Assembly (NCBI RefSeq): GCF_029543245.1
Contig: NZ_JARQWV010000002.1
Coordinates: 1 to 64,000, forward strand
Direction of reading: 5' to 3'
Origin: Caulobacter endophyticus
GTDB lineage: Bacteria; Pseudomonadota; Alphaproteobacteria; Caulobacterales; Caulobacteraceae
DNA length: 64,000 nucleotides
In this document: positions 7,730 to 14,961 of the stretch, one piece after another
Layout of the letters: each line of letters opens with the position of its first letter
Position numbering within the stretch: the stretch's first letter is position 1
Notes under the pieces: generated by a model
The model's database searches: none
The model's input: the letters and a program-made list of their open reading frames with translations, nothing else
What the model was told of the DNA's origin: nothing
Made by a program: the position numbers and the translations under genes

Positions 7730-7891
7730 CCTTCTCCCCTTGCGGGAGAAGGTGTCGGCGACAGCCGACGGATGAGGGGTCTCTCAGGCCTCGACCGCTT
7801 CGCCCCGTCGATCCGCCGCCGCGGCGGCGCCGACTTTCGACCCCTCACCCGACCCGCTTCGCGGGCCACCCTCTCCCGCAAGGGGAGAGGG
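7730..7891. repeat. Paired inverted REP-like element after portal
   Basis: Left unit 7730-7779 and right unit 7841-7891 have the same hairpin core as at 6407. The right copy is the CACCCTCTCCCGCAAGGGG variant. It ends just before the GAAGGAG ribosome binding site of the g3.5 gene. Confidence 0.88.
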
Positions 7892-7902
7892 AAGGAGATT
7901 TC

Positions 7903-8148
7903 ATGACTTCATCCCCCAATCGCTGGCGGCTGGACCGCCAGATCTCGGCGGCCGTGCTGGTGGCGGTGACGCTGCAGGCGGCCGCGGCCTTGATGTGGGC
8001 CGGGCGGGCCAGCGCGCGGATCGACGAGCTGCAAAAGCGCCTCGACGCCCAGGCCCCGGTGGCCGAGCGGCTGGCCAGGCTGGAGACCCAGGCCGAGGCC
8101 ACGCGGGCGGCGCTGGTGCGCATCGAGGCCAAGCTGGACCGTCCGTAG
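7903..8148 (+). CDS. GTA g3.5-like small membrane/coiled-coil protein
   Basis: 81 aa. A short basic N-terminus is followed by one hydrophobic span (about residues 15-32, AAVLVAVTLQAAAALMWA) and a charged helical tail with heptad character (RIDELQKRLD, RLARLETQAEATRAALVRIEAKL) likely to form a coiled coil. A small protein of this type lies between portal and protease in other alphaproteobacterial GTA clusters, where it is called g3.5; its role there is not settled. Start ATG 7903 follows GAAGGAG. Confidence 0.75.
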   Translation: MTSSPNRWRLDRQISAAVLVAVTLQAAAALMWAGRASARIDELQKRLDAQAPVAERLARLETQAEATRAALVRIEAKLDRP

Positions 8149-8162
8149 CGACGAAAACCCCG

Positions 8163-8232
8163 CCCTTCGACAGGCTCAGGGTGAGGTTTTCGACTGACGT
8201 TCAGTAGCCCTCATCCTGAGCCTGTCGAAGGA
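8163..8232. repeat. Second-type intergenic inverted repeat
   Basis: Arms CCCTTCGACAGGCTCAGG (from 8163) and CCTGAGCCTGTCGAAGG (ending 8231) form a long near-perfect inverted repeat around about 30 bases. It is unrelated to the CTCCCCTTGCGGGAG family that separates the other head genes. It lies between g3.5 and the protease. Confidence 0.85.
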
Positions 8233-8260
8233 CGGGGGCGGCTCCTCGGGGAGACCACAC

Positions 8261-8665
8261 ATGTCTCAAGACCTTCGCATCGAAGGCTACGCCTCGCTGT
8301 TCTGGACCCGCGATCTCAACGACGACGTCACCGCCTCGGGGGCCTTCAAGCAGAGCCTCGAGGCGGGGCCGATCCGCATGCTGCACCAGCACGACGAGGC
8401 CGAGCCGGTGGGCGTCTGGGACGAGGCGTTCGAGGACGCGCGCGGCCTGTTCGTCCGTGGGCGGATCATGTCGGCGACGCCGCGCGGGCGGCTGGTGGCG
8501 GCGCTGGTCTCGGCCTGCGCGCTGGACGGGCTGTCGATCGGGTTTCGGCAGGTGAAGGCGCGGCGCGACGGCGCCTTGCGGGTGCTGTCCCGCGTCGACC
8601 TCTGGGAGGTGTCGATCGTGACGTTTCCGATGTTGCCGCAGGCGCGGCTGCGGGTGGTCGACTGA
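8261..8665 (+). CDS. GTA prohead protease (g4), HK97 family
   Basis: 134 aa, at the short end for HK97 prohead proteases (peptidase U35/S78). It opens with the family pattern IEGYASLFWTRDLNDDVTASGAF, then MLHQHDEAEPVG containing the catalytic His, VSACALDGLSIGFR containing the catalytic Ser, and WEVSIVTFPMLPQARL. It matures the capsid protein encoded next by removing the N-terminal scaffold-like delta domain. The start ATG 8261 follows GGGGAGAC. It is preceded and followed by different intergenic repeats. Confidence 0.92.
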   Translation: MSQDLRIEGYASLFWTRDLNDDVTASGAFKQSLEAGPIRMLHQHDEAEPVGVWDEAFEDARGLFVRGRIMSATPRGRLVAALVSACALDGLSIGFRQVKARRDGALRVLSRVDLWEVSIVTFPMLPQARLRVVD

Positions 8666-8671
8666 AGTTTC

Positions 8672-8805
8672 CCTTCTCCCCTTGCGGGAGAAGGTGGCCG
8701 CGAAAGCGGCCGGATGAGGGGTCTCGCCGGAGATTCCGCGCAACCCCTCATCCTCCCACCGGCCGGCGGCCGGCGGGCCCCTCCTTCTCCCGCAAGGGGA
8801 GAAGG
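8672..8805. repeat. Paired inverted REP-like element before capsid gene
   Basis: Left unit 8672-8721 and right unit 8744-8805 face each other. The right copy is longer because its middle carries the extra palindrome GGCCGGCGGCCGGC. It ends 6 bases before a GTG (8812) and 21 before the ATG used for the capsid gene, so the hairpin sits in the capsid mRNA leader. Confidence 0.88.
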
Positions 8806-8826
8806 TAATCCGTGACGGAGAACTCC

Positions 8827-10050
8827 ATGAAGGAAACCAAACAGGTCCCGGCCTCGCCGGAGGCCCGCTCGGCGCTGGTCGAGGTGCTGGCGACGTTCGA
8901 GGGCTTCAAGGCGGCCAACGACCAGCGGCTGGCGGCCATCGAGGCCAAGAGCGCTGACGTGCTGCTGGAGGAGAAGGTCTCGCGCATCGACGCGGCCCTG
9001 AACGCCGCCCAGGACCGGTTGGACCGGGTGCTGGCCGACAGCCGCCGCCCGGCCCTGGCGAGCGAGGCGCCGGCCGCGCGGGTCGACGAACGCAAGGCGG
9101 CCTTCGACCGCTATGTGAAGACCGGCGAGACGGCTGGCCTGCTCGAGGCCAAGGGCCTGTCGGAGGGCGTGGCCACGGCCGGCGGCTATGTGGCGCCGCC
9201 GGAGCTGGAGCGGCAGATCCTGCGCCGCCTGGCCGCCACCAGCCCGATGCGCGAGATCTGCCAGGTGCGCACCATCGGCGCGGGCACGTTCCGCAAGCCG
9301 GTGTCGCCGACGGGCCTGGCCGCGGCCTGGGTGGCCGAGACCGCCGCGCGGCCGGAGACCACGGCGCCGACGCTGGACGTCATCGACTTCCCGGCCGGCG
9401 AGCTCTACGCCAGCCCGGCCGCGACCCAGGCGCTGCTGGACGACGCCTATGTCAGCATCGACGAGTGGCTGGCCGAGGAGGTGCAGGACGCCTTCGCCGC
9501 CCAGGAGACGGCGGCCTTCGTCAGCGGCGACGGGGTCAACAAGCCCAAGGGCCTCCTGGCCTACACCGCCGCGCCGGACGCCAGCTACGCCTGGGGGCAG
9601 CTGGGCTACGTGGCCACGGGCGTGGCCGGGAACTGGCCGGCCAGCAACCCGACCGACAAGCTGATCGACCTGATCTATTCGGCCAAGGCCCAGTACCGCC
9701 AGAACGGCCGCTTCGTGCTGAACCGCAGGACGGTCAGCGCGGTGCGCAAGTTCAAGGACGCGCAAGGCAACTACATCTGGAACGCGGCCCTGCAGCCGGG
9801 GCAGTCGGCCAGCCTGATGGGCTTTCCGGTGACCGAGATCGAGGCCATGCCGGACGTGGGCGCCAACAGCATCGCCGTGGCCTTCGGCGACTTCGAGAAG
9901 GGCTACCTGATCGTCGACCGCGCCGGGGTGCGGGTGCTGCGTGATCCCTATTCGGCCAAGCCGCACGTGCTGTTCTACACCACCAAGCGCGTCGGCGGCG
10001 GCGTGCAGAACTTCGACGCGGTGAAGCTGCTGAAGTTCTCGGTGAGCTGA
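8827..10050 (+). CDS. GTA major capsid protein (g5), HK97 fold
   Basis: About 407 aa. The N-terminal 100 residues form a charged helical delta domain (EGFKAANDQRLAAIEAKS, EEKVSRIDAALNAAQDRLD) that the g4 protease should remove. The HK97 shell domain follows: GVATAGGYVAPPELERQIL, FVSGDGVNKPKGLL, FVLNRRTVSAVRKFKDAQGN and GFPVTEIEAMPDV. The C-terminus VQNFDAVKLLKFSVS is typical. ATG 8827, 6 bases after ACGGAG, is chosen; GTG 8812 would add five residues. It is the main structural component of the GTA head. Confidence 0.94.
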   Translation: MKETKQVPASPEARSALVEVLATFEGFKAANDQRLAAIEAKSADVLLEEKVSRIDAALNAAQDRLDRVLADSRRPALASEAPAARVDERKAAFDRYVKTGETAGLLEAKGLSEGVATAGGYVAPPELERQILRRLAATSPMREICQVRTIGAGTFRKPVSPTGLAAAWVAETAARPETTAPTLDVIDFPAGELYASPAATQALLDDAYVSIDEWLAEEVQDAFAAQETAAFVSGDGVNKPKGLLAYTAAPDASYAWGQLGYVATGVAGNWPASNPTDKLIDLIYSAKAQYRQNGRFVLNRRTVSAVRKFKDAQGNYIWNAALQPGQSASLMGFPVTEIEAMPDVGANSIAVAFGDFEKGYLIVDRAGVRVLRDPYSAKPHVLFYTTKRVGGGVQNFDAVKLLKFSVS

Positions 10051-10060
10051 TGTGAACGGC

Positions 10061-10185
10061 CCTTCTCCCCTTGCGGGAGAAGGTGTCGGCGAAAGCCGAC
10101 GGATGAGGGGTCTCGCGGACGGTTCTGAGAGACCCCTCACCCGACCTCCCTCCGGGAGGCCACCCTCTCCCACAAGGGGAGAGGG
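10061..10185. repeat. Paired inverted REP-like element after capsid
   Basis: Left unit 10061-10110 and right unit 10133-10185 (with inner CCTCCCTCCGGGAGG) face each other across about 22 bases, 10 bases after the capsid stop. A stable hairpin here could stabilise the capsid mRNA 3' end or reduce read-through to the tail genes; this is inference. Confidence 0.88.
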
Positions 10186-10205
10186 ATCTTTCAAGGAAAT
10201 CCCCC

Positions 10206-10472
10206 ATGCCCAACTCCGTGACCTTGGCGCAGGCCAAGGACTTCCTGCGCGTGGGCGGCGAGGACGCGCTGGTCGCCCTGCTGATCGAGGCCGCCGAGGC
10301 GCGGGTCGGGCAGGCGGCCGGGGTCGTCCTCGGCGCCGACAGTCCCGCGCCGCTGCGCCTGGCGGTGCTGATCCTGGCCTGCCACGCCTATGAGCATCGC
10401 GGCGATGCGCGGCCGCCGCCGCTGTCGCTGGTCGAGCCGTGGATCGCGCCCTACCGCGAGGCGCGGCTGTGA
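10206..10472 (+). CDS. GTA head-tail connector/adaptor (g6), gp6/gp8-like
   Basis: 88 aa, helical. It opens TLAQAKDFLRVGGEDALVALLIEAAEARV and closes with WIAPYREARL, the pattern of phage head-tail connectors (HK97 gp6, phiE125 gp8-like). The central LRLAVLILACHAYEHRG helix is the other family hallmark. It should bind beneath the portal as the adaptor ring. Its stop overlaps the GTG start of the next gene. In Rhodobacter GTA a stopper gene (g7) follows here; it is absent at this position. Confidence 0.85.
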   Translation: MPNSVTLAQAKDFLRVGGEDALVALLIEAAEARVGQAAGVVLGADSPAPLRLAVLILACHAYEHRGDARPPPLSLVEPWIAPYREARL

Positions 10473-10864
10473 GCGCCGAGATCGCCCTGGCCAGGGCCTT
10501 GGCCGAGCTGCTGGCGGCCGCGCCGGCGGTGTCGGCGATCGTGGGGACGCGGGTGCACGCCTCGCCGCCCCGGATGCTGACCTATCCTTCCGTCAGCGTC
10601 GGCCGGATCGAGAGCCGCCCCGTCGGCGAGAATGACCTGCTTGAGCACGTGGTGACGATCACCTGCGCCTCGCGCTTCGGCGGGCCGGAGGAGGCGCGGG
10701 CCATGGTCGCGGCCGCGCGGCTGGCGCTGCATGACGCCGCTCCGGCCGTGGAAGGCCGCGCCCTGGCCTCGCTGAAGGTGCGCTTTTCCGACGTGTTCGC
10801 CGCGGCCGACGACGAGCTGACCCTGGGCGTGCTGCGCGTGCGGGCGGTCAGCGAGCCGGCCTGA
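10469..10864 (+). CDS. GTA tail terminator-like protein (g8), DUF3168
   Basis: 131 aa from GTG 10469, overlapping the g6 stop by 4 nt. It has the DUF3168 layout: an N-terminal helix (IALARALAELLAAAPAVSAIVG), the strand-loop ASPPRMLTYPSVSVGRIESRP, then HVVTITCASRFGGPEEARAMVAAARLALHD and a C-terminal VRFSDVFAAADDELTLGVLRVRA. Proteins of this family cap the tail tube at its junction with the head. The translational coupling supports one assembly unit with g6. Confidence 0.87.
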   Translation: MSAEIALARALAELLAAAPAVSAIVGTRVHASPPRMLTYPSVSVGRIESRPVGENDLLEHVVTITCASRFGGPEEARAMVAAARLALHDAAPAVEGRALASLKVRFSDVFAAADDELTLGVLRVRAVSEPA

Positions 10865-10889
10865 AATCCAACCCAGAAGGAGATCGACC

Positions 10890-11306
10890 ATGGCCGCGCA
10901 AGCCGGCAAGGACATGCTGCTGAAGATCGGCGACGGGGGCTCGCCGCAGGGCTTCACGACGGTGGCGGGCCTTAGGGCCCGGACCATCAGCCTGAACGCC
11001 AGGACCATCGACGCCACCGACGGCGACAGCGCCGGGCGCTGGCGCGAACTGCTGGCCGGGGCGGGCGTGCGCTCGGCTTCGGTGTCGGGGGCGGGGGTGT
11101 TCCGCGACGCGGCCTCGGACGCGATGGTGCGCGACAGCTTCTTTTCGCAGAGCGCCAGGACCTGGCGGCTGGTGATCCCCGACTTCGCCCAGCTGGAGGG
11201 GCCGTTCCTGGTGTCGGCGCTGGAATATGCCGGCCAGCACGACGGCGAGGCCGTCTTCGCCCTGACCCTGGCCTCGGCCGGGGCGATCAGCGTGACGGCG
11301 ATCTGA
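10890..11306 (+). CDS. GTA major tail (tube) protein (g9)
   Basis: 138 aa of the TP901-1-type major tail protein family: GKDMLLKIGD near the N-terminus, FTTVAGLRARTISLNARTID ATDGDS, the central GVRSASVSGAGVFRD strand region and a C-terminal GEAVFALTLASAGAISVTAI. It should polymerise as the tail tube. A clean AGAAGGAG site lies 9 bases before ATG 10890. The stop shares its final A with the start of g10. Confidence 0.9.
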   Translation: MAAQAGKDMLLKIGDGGSPQGFTTVAGLRARTISLNARTIDATDGDSAGRWRELLAGAGVRSASVSGAGVFRDAASDAMVRDSFFSQSARTWRLVIPDFAQLEGPFLVSALEYAGQHDGEAVFALTLASAGAISVTAI

Positions 11307-11587
11307 TGGCCGCCGTGAACGCCGCGAGGGGCGAGGTCGAGGTGGTGCTGGGCGGGGTGACGCGCCGGCTGTGCCTGACGCTGGGCGGCCTGGCCAGGAT
11401 CGAGACGGCGCTGGGGCTTTCCGACTGGAGCCGGCTGCCCGAACGCCTGGCGCGGCCGTCGGCGGGCGAGCTGATGGCGGTGCTGGCGGCGCTGGTCGAC
11501 GACGAGCTGGGGCCGCTGGACGCAGGCCGGCTGGATCCGCGCGAGGCCGCGCAGGCGGTGGCCCTGGCCCTGGCGGCGGCCGCGTGA
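11306..11587 (+). CDS. GTA g10, tail assembly chaperone-like (GTA_gp10)
   Basis: 93 aa. It has the pattern GEVEVVLGGVTRRLCLTLGGLARIE followed by LPERLARPSAGELMAVLAALV, recognisable as the GTA_gp10/gene-transfer-agent tail chaperone family (analogue of lambda gpG). Its start overlaps the g9 stop (TGATG) and its stop overlaps the next start (GTGA), indicating tight translational coupling and controlled stoichiometry. Confidence 0.85.
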   Translation: MAAVNAARGEVEVVLGGVTRRLCLTLGGLARIETALGLSDWSRLPERLARPSAGELMAVLAALVDDELGPLDAGRLDPREAAQAVALALAAAA

Positions 11588-11784
11588 GCCCCTGGGGCGA
11601 GATGCTGCGGCGGGCGGCCGTGGCGTTTTCGATCCCGCCGGCGGCGTTCTGGCGACTGTCGCTGAAGGAGTGGCGGGCTCTGGTGGGCGAGGGGGCAGGC
11701 CAGGGCGGCGCCGCCGCGCCGGGGCGATCGGATCTGGCCGCGCTGATGGCGCGGTTTCCCGACGGGATGGAGGACGAGGCATGA
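11584..11784 (+). CDS. GTA g10.1, second tail assembly chaperone (rcc01693-like)
   Basis: 66 aa from GTG 11584, overlapping g10 by 4 nt. The sequence MSPWGEMLRRAAVAF followed by PPAAFWRLSLKEWRALV is the family signature (a short protein resembling lambda gpT), and LAALMARFPD ends the domain. In phages the two chaperones wrap the tape measure and recruit tube protein. Its stop overlaps the g11 start. Confidence 0.82.
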   Translation: MSPWGEMLRRAAVAFSIPPAAFWRLSLKEWRALVGEGAGQGGAAAPGRSDLAALMARFPDGMEDEA

Positions 11785-12302
11785 GCGGTTTCGACGAGGG
11801 CTTGCCGCTGCGCACGGCCGAGGCGGCCGACGCCCTGGCGGGCCTGGAGGCGCCGGCCCGGGCGGCGGCCCGGTCGATCGAGGAGGCGTTCGCCACGGCC
11901 GGGAGCAGCCTGGCGCGGTCGCTGGCGCGGGCGGCGGCCGACGGCGAGGTGTCGATGGCCGAGCTGGCGGGGGCGGTGCTGGGCGCGGTGACGGGCGGCC
12001 GCGGGGCGAGCCTCGGCGAGGCGCTGAGCACGGCGGTGTCGGGCGTCTTTTCCGGGGCGCGGGCCGAGGGCGGACCGGTGACCGGCGGCGGCGCCTATCT
12101 GGTCGGCGAGCGCGGGCCCGAGGTCTTCCGCCCGGCCGGGGCGGGAACGATCGAACCCGTCGGCGGCAATGGGGCCGGCGGCGGCGGGATCAGCGTGACC
12201 GTGCAGGTCAGCGGCGGCGACGCCCCGGCCCTGGCCCGTTCGGACGCCCAGCTGGCCCAGGCCCTGGCGCGGGCCGTCAGCCTGGGCGCGCGGCGGCTCT
12301 AG
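11781..12302 (+). CDS. GTA tape measure protein (g11), short
   Basis: 173 aa from ATG 11781. The N-terminal part is alanine-rich helix (AADALAGLEAPARAAARSIEEAF). The C-terminal half contains the conserved FSGARAEGGPVTGGGAYLVGERGPEVFRP element seen at the end of many tape measure proteins. It is far shorter than siphophage tape measures, consistent with the short GTA tail. The gene is the last plus-strand one before the minus-strand DUF805 block; its stop and that of the first DUF805 gene overlap convergently by 4 nt. Confidence 0.87.
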   Translation: MSGFDEGLPLRTAEAADALAGLEAPARAAARSIEEAFATAGSSLARSLARAAADGEVSMAELAGAVLGAVTGGRGASLGEALSTAVSGVFSGARAEGGPVTGGGAYLVGERGPEVFRPAGAGTIEPVGGNGAGGGGISVTVQVSGGDAPALARSDAQLAQALARAVSLGARRL

Positions 12303-12712
12303 GCGAACACCTTGGCCTGATGCTCGGCGCTGGGAGGGGGCGGGCGTTTCGGATTCCAGGCGCCGACGAGGACCAGCAGCACCAGCCAGATCGACGCGGC
12401 GCACATGGACAGCAGGGCCCCGGCGATGGTGAGGTCGACGTTGTCTTCGCCGGCCGCCGCAAGCAGGCCGAAGCCGACGACGGCGGGCGCGACCGGGAGC
12501 AGCGTCAGCCAGGTCCACCAGCCGATGTCGCGCAGGCGGCGCAAGGTCAGGACGAGCCACAGGATCGCGGCGGCGAGCCACATCAGCAGGCGCGGCGCGT
12601 CGCTTTCGAACCAGCCCGAGGTGGTGACCAGGGCGACGGCGGCCAGGAAGCCGGCCCAGTATTCGGCCCGGCCGGCGCGGCCAAGCGGATAGCGAATGAT
12701 CGCCGCGATCAT
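12299..12712 (-). CDS. DUF805 family membrane protein, copy 1
   Basis: 137 aa with about four membrane spans. It begins MIAAIIRYPLGRAGRAEYW and carries the DUF805 signature LRRLRDIGWWTWL about halfway. DUF805 proteins are small inner-membrane proteins of unknown function. This is the last gene of a five-gene unit on the minus strand and overlaps the upstream copy by 4 nt. It shares the IGW-type signature with the copies at 13119 and 13514 and the C-terminal QAKVFA with the QAEVFG/AQVFS endings of the others. Confidence 0.85.
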   Translation of the reverse strand: MIAAIIRYPLGRAGRAEYWAGFLAAVALVTTSGWFESDAPRLLMWLAAAILWLVLTLRRLRDIGWWTWLTLLPVAPAVVGFGLLAAAGEDNVDLTIAGALLSMCAASIWLVLLVLVGAWNPKRPPPPSAEHQAKVFA

Positions 12713-13122
12713 GAGAACACCTGCGCATGGTCGTCCGCCGTGAGCTTCGGGCGCCGCGAGGGCAGCAGGCCGAGGATGGCGACGAGACCGAAGAGGGCGA
12801 TGGCCGAGTAGAGGTTGACGGTGCTCTTGGCGGCCGCCGTCTGCATGGCGCCGTCGGCCCGCGCCAGCAGCAGGGCGCGCGCCTGGATGGAGACCAGGGC
12901 GATGGGCAGCGGGAACGGCGCAAGCCAGAAGGGCAGGCCCGCGTCGCGCAGCCGGCGGGCGGCGAAGACGCACCAGGCGGCCAGGGCCGCGAAGTCCAGC
13001 GAATAAGGCGGAAGGCGCCGGCCCGGCATGATCATGATGAAGGCCAGGATGGCGACGACCGCGAGCCAGTATTCCAGCCGGCCGCCGCGGCCGCCCAGCC
13101 AGGCGAGAATGCGCCGTATCAT
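12709..13122 (-). CDS. DUF805 family membrane protein, copy 2
   Basis: 137 aa, about four membrane spans. It begins MIRRILAWLGGRGGRLEYW and has FAARRLRDAGLPFWLAPFPL in the middle, the AGLPFWLAPF subtype shared only with the copy at 13912. It ends DDHAQVFS. It overlaps both neighbours by 4 nt (ATGA), so the ribosome can pass directly from gene to gene. Function unknown. Confidence 0.85.
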   Translation of the reverse strand: MIRRILAWLGGRGGRLEYWLAVVAILAFIMIMPGRRLPPYSLDFAALAAWCVFAARRLRDAGLPFWLAPFPLPIALVSIQARALLLARADGAMQTAAAKSTVNLYSAIALFGLVAILGLLPSRRPKLTADDHAQVFS

Positions 13123-13517
13123 CCGAACACCTCGGCCTGGCGTTCGGGGTCGGTGATGTCGGCGGGCCTGGGCTTCCAGGCGCCGATGACGATGATGAAG
13201 GCCAGCCAGCTCCAGCCGATTATCCCGGTCATGAGGACCGTGGCCTTGCCGGTCAGGGAGATGATCACCTGGGCGACGCCCAGCCCCATCATCAGTAGCG
13301 GAAACAGGGCCAGCCAGGCCGGCCAGCCGATGTCACGCAGGCGGCGGGCGGACAGCAGCATCCAGGCCAGCAGGGCCAGGAACTTGATCAGCAGGGACGA
13401 GCCCGTATCGCCGGTGATGCGAGAGGCCGCCAGCAGGGCGACGAAGCCGGCGAAGCCGAACCAGTATTCGCGCCGACGGCCGCGTCCGCCCAGCCAGGAA
13501 AGAATCGGGCGGATCAT
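13119..13517 (-). CDS. DUF805 family membrane protein, copy 3
   Basis: 132 aa, about four membrane spans. It begins MIRPILSWLGGRGRRREYW, nearly the same as copy 2, and has LSARRLRDIGWPAWLALFPL, the IGWP subtype. It ends ITDPERQAEVFG, almost identical to the end of copy 4. 4-nt overlaps occur on both sides. The shared ends imply recent tandem duplication. Confidence 0.85.
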   Translation of the reverse strand: MIRPILSWLGGRGRRREYWFGFAGFVALLAASRITGDTGSSLLIKFLALLAWMLLSARRLRDIGWPAWLALFPLLMMGLGVAQVIISLTGKATVLMTGIIGWSWLAFIIVIGAWKPRPADITDPERQAEVFG

Positions 13518-13915
13518 CCGAACACCTCGGCCTGCCGTTCGGGGTCGAGGACCGGCGTCGGCTTGGATTTCCAGACCCCCAGCACCAGCACGAAGAGCAG
13601 CCAGGCCACCAGAGTGACGGTGTTCACCGGGCCGTCCAGGGTTTCGCGATGGGCGGCGCCGAAGGGCGTGATCTTGACGATCGCCGTACCCACCTGGCTG
13701 ACGACCGGCTCGAGCGACAGCCAGGTGGGCCAGCCGATATCGCGCAGGCGTCGCGACGAGACCAGCAGCCAGACGGCCAGCAGCAGCCACATCGCCGGAA
13801 CGCCCAGCGACGTCTCCAGCAGGTCGGGAAGCTTGTACAGCAGGGCCATGACGACGACGAAGCCGAGCCAGAACTCAAGGCGCCGAGCCCGGCCGCGCAG
13901 GTAGCGCAGGATCAT
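13514..13915 (-). CDS. DUF805 family membrane protein, copy 4
   Basis: 133 aa, about four membrane spans. It begins MILRYLRGRARRLEFW, carries VSSRRLRDIGWPTWLSLEP, and ends VLDPERQAEVFG. It belongs with copies 1 and 3 (IGW subtype). 4-nt overlaps with both neighbours. Function unknown. Confidence 0.85.
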   Translation of the reverse strand: MILRYLRGRARRLEFWLGFVVVMALLYKLPDLLETSLGVPAMWLLLAVWLLVSSRRLRDIGWPTWLSLEPVVSQVGTAIVKITPFGAAHRETLDGPVNTVTLVAWLLFVLVLGVWKSKPTPVLDPERQAEVFG

Positions 13916-14328
13916 CCGAACACCTCGGCCCGGTCCTGCGGGGCGGGCTTGGGCGCTCGCGAGGGCAGGCAGCCGAGGATCAGGACAAGGGCGAAGATCA
14001 GGATCGTGGTGGCCAGATTGATCTGGGCGGCGTTGCGCAGGCCCGCCATGACGGGGGCGCCGGAGACCAGGATCACGCTGTGCACGCCCTTGTCGACCAG
14101 AAAGGAGATCAGCGGGAAGGGCGCCAGCCAGAAGGGCAGGCCCGCCGCCCGCAGCCGGCGGGCGGCGATGACGCACCAGATGGCCAGGGTCGTCCAGTTC
14201 ATCAGGTCGGCGGGCGGGCTGACCGGCAGGCTCATCAGGCCGATGTTGACGGCGCTGAGCGCGACGGCGCTGGCCCAGTATTCGCGCCGCTTGGACTGGC
14301 CCGCCAGATAGTTCCCGATCGCGTTCAC
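13912..14328 (-). CDS. DUF805 family membrane protein, copy 5
   Basis: 138 aa from a GTG at 14328; about four membrane spans. It begins MNAIGNYLAGQSKRREYW, contains IAARRLRAAGLPFWLAPFPL (the AGLPFWLAPF subtype of copy 2, with Ala replacing the usual Asp of RLRD) and ends QDRAEVFG. It is the first gene of the five-gene overlapping unit. A hairpin followed by a T-rich stretch lies between it and the next upstream gene, so it may start its own transcript. Confidence 0.82.
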   Translation of the reverse strand: MNAIGNYLAGQSKRREYWASAVALSAVNIGLMSLPVSPPADLMNWTTLAIWCVIAARRLRAAGLPFWLAPFPLISFLVDKGVHSVILVSGAPVMAGLRNAAQINLATTILIFALVLILGCLPSRAPKPAPQDRAEVFG

Positions 14329-14340
14329 GCCCCACCCCGA

Positions 14341-14374
14341 ACAACAAGACCCCGCCGCAGGGTAGCGGCGGGGT
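14341..14374 (-). terminator. Probable intrinsic terminator within the DUF805 block
   Basis: A perfect 10-bp stem (ACCCCGCCGC at 14349-14358 and its complement at 14365-14374) with a 6-base loop is followed, reading on the minus strand, by GTCTTGTTGTT. It lies 50 bp after the stop of the gene at 14424 and just before copy 5. The T-run is interrupted, so termination may be partial. Confidence 0.6.
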
Positions 14375-14423
14375 TGCGTCGATGAAAGGGCTCTCGCGAG
14401 TCTGCGCGAGGAAGCCGGAAGGC

Positions 14424-14882
14424 CTAGACGGCCAGGGCGTTCAGCGGCGGATCGCCCCAGCGGTTGTCGCTGGTCTCGCCCTGGGCGCAGCCGACCCACA
14501 GGGTGAAGGCGATGCTGATCACGAAGCCCATCAGCAGGGACATGACCACGCCGCCGGCGCCGGCCAGGGCGAAGAGCTCGGGGTCGCCGCCGTTCAGGGC
14601 GATGGCCGCCGCGCCGACGCCCAGCCACAGGGCCGAACCGATCAGCAGCACGGGGCCAAGGACGATCGGCACGACCTGCCACCAGCCGCTCTTGCCCATG
14701 TCGTGCAGGCGCTTGGCGTAGATGCAGACGAAGCAGTAGAGCGTGACCAGGGCCACGAGATTGCCGATGACCGGAACCCAGCCGGCCACCACGTTGACGC
14801 CCAGCAGCATCAGCCAGGCGATCCAGAACGCCTGACGGCCGATGCGGCCGTCGGCGGAGAACATCAGGTTTTTCCAGTCCAT
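14424..14882 (-). CDS. DUF805 family membrane protein, copy 6
   Basis: 152 aa from ATG 14882, with GGGAG 9 bases upstream. It begins MDWKNLMFSADGRIGRQAFW, the classic DUF805 start, and has YAKRLHDMGKSGWWQ, the canonical RLHDxGKSGWW signature. This makes it closer to the general bacterial family than copies 1-5. About four membrane spans. It is separated from copy 5 by a terminator-like hairpin. Confidence 0.87.
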   Translation of the reverse strand: MDWKNLMFSADGRIGRQAFWIAWLMLLGVNVVAGWVPVIGNLVALVTLYCFVCIYAKRLHDMGKSGWWQVVPIVLGPVLLIGSALWLGVGAAAIALNGGDPELFALAGAGGVVMSLLMGFVISIAFTLWVGCAQGETSDNRWGDPPLNALAV

Positions 14883-14961
14883 GTCTTTGTCTCCCAACCT
14901 TGAGGAGAGACTAGGACCGGCGCCCCTCCGGCTGAAGTGAAATGGACGTCATGACAAGGGT

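Noticed and set aside
6407..10185. The repeated hairpins as a CRISPR array
   Set aside because: The units are palindromic, in facing pairs, irregularly spaced by whole genes, and no cas genes are present.
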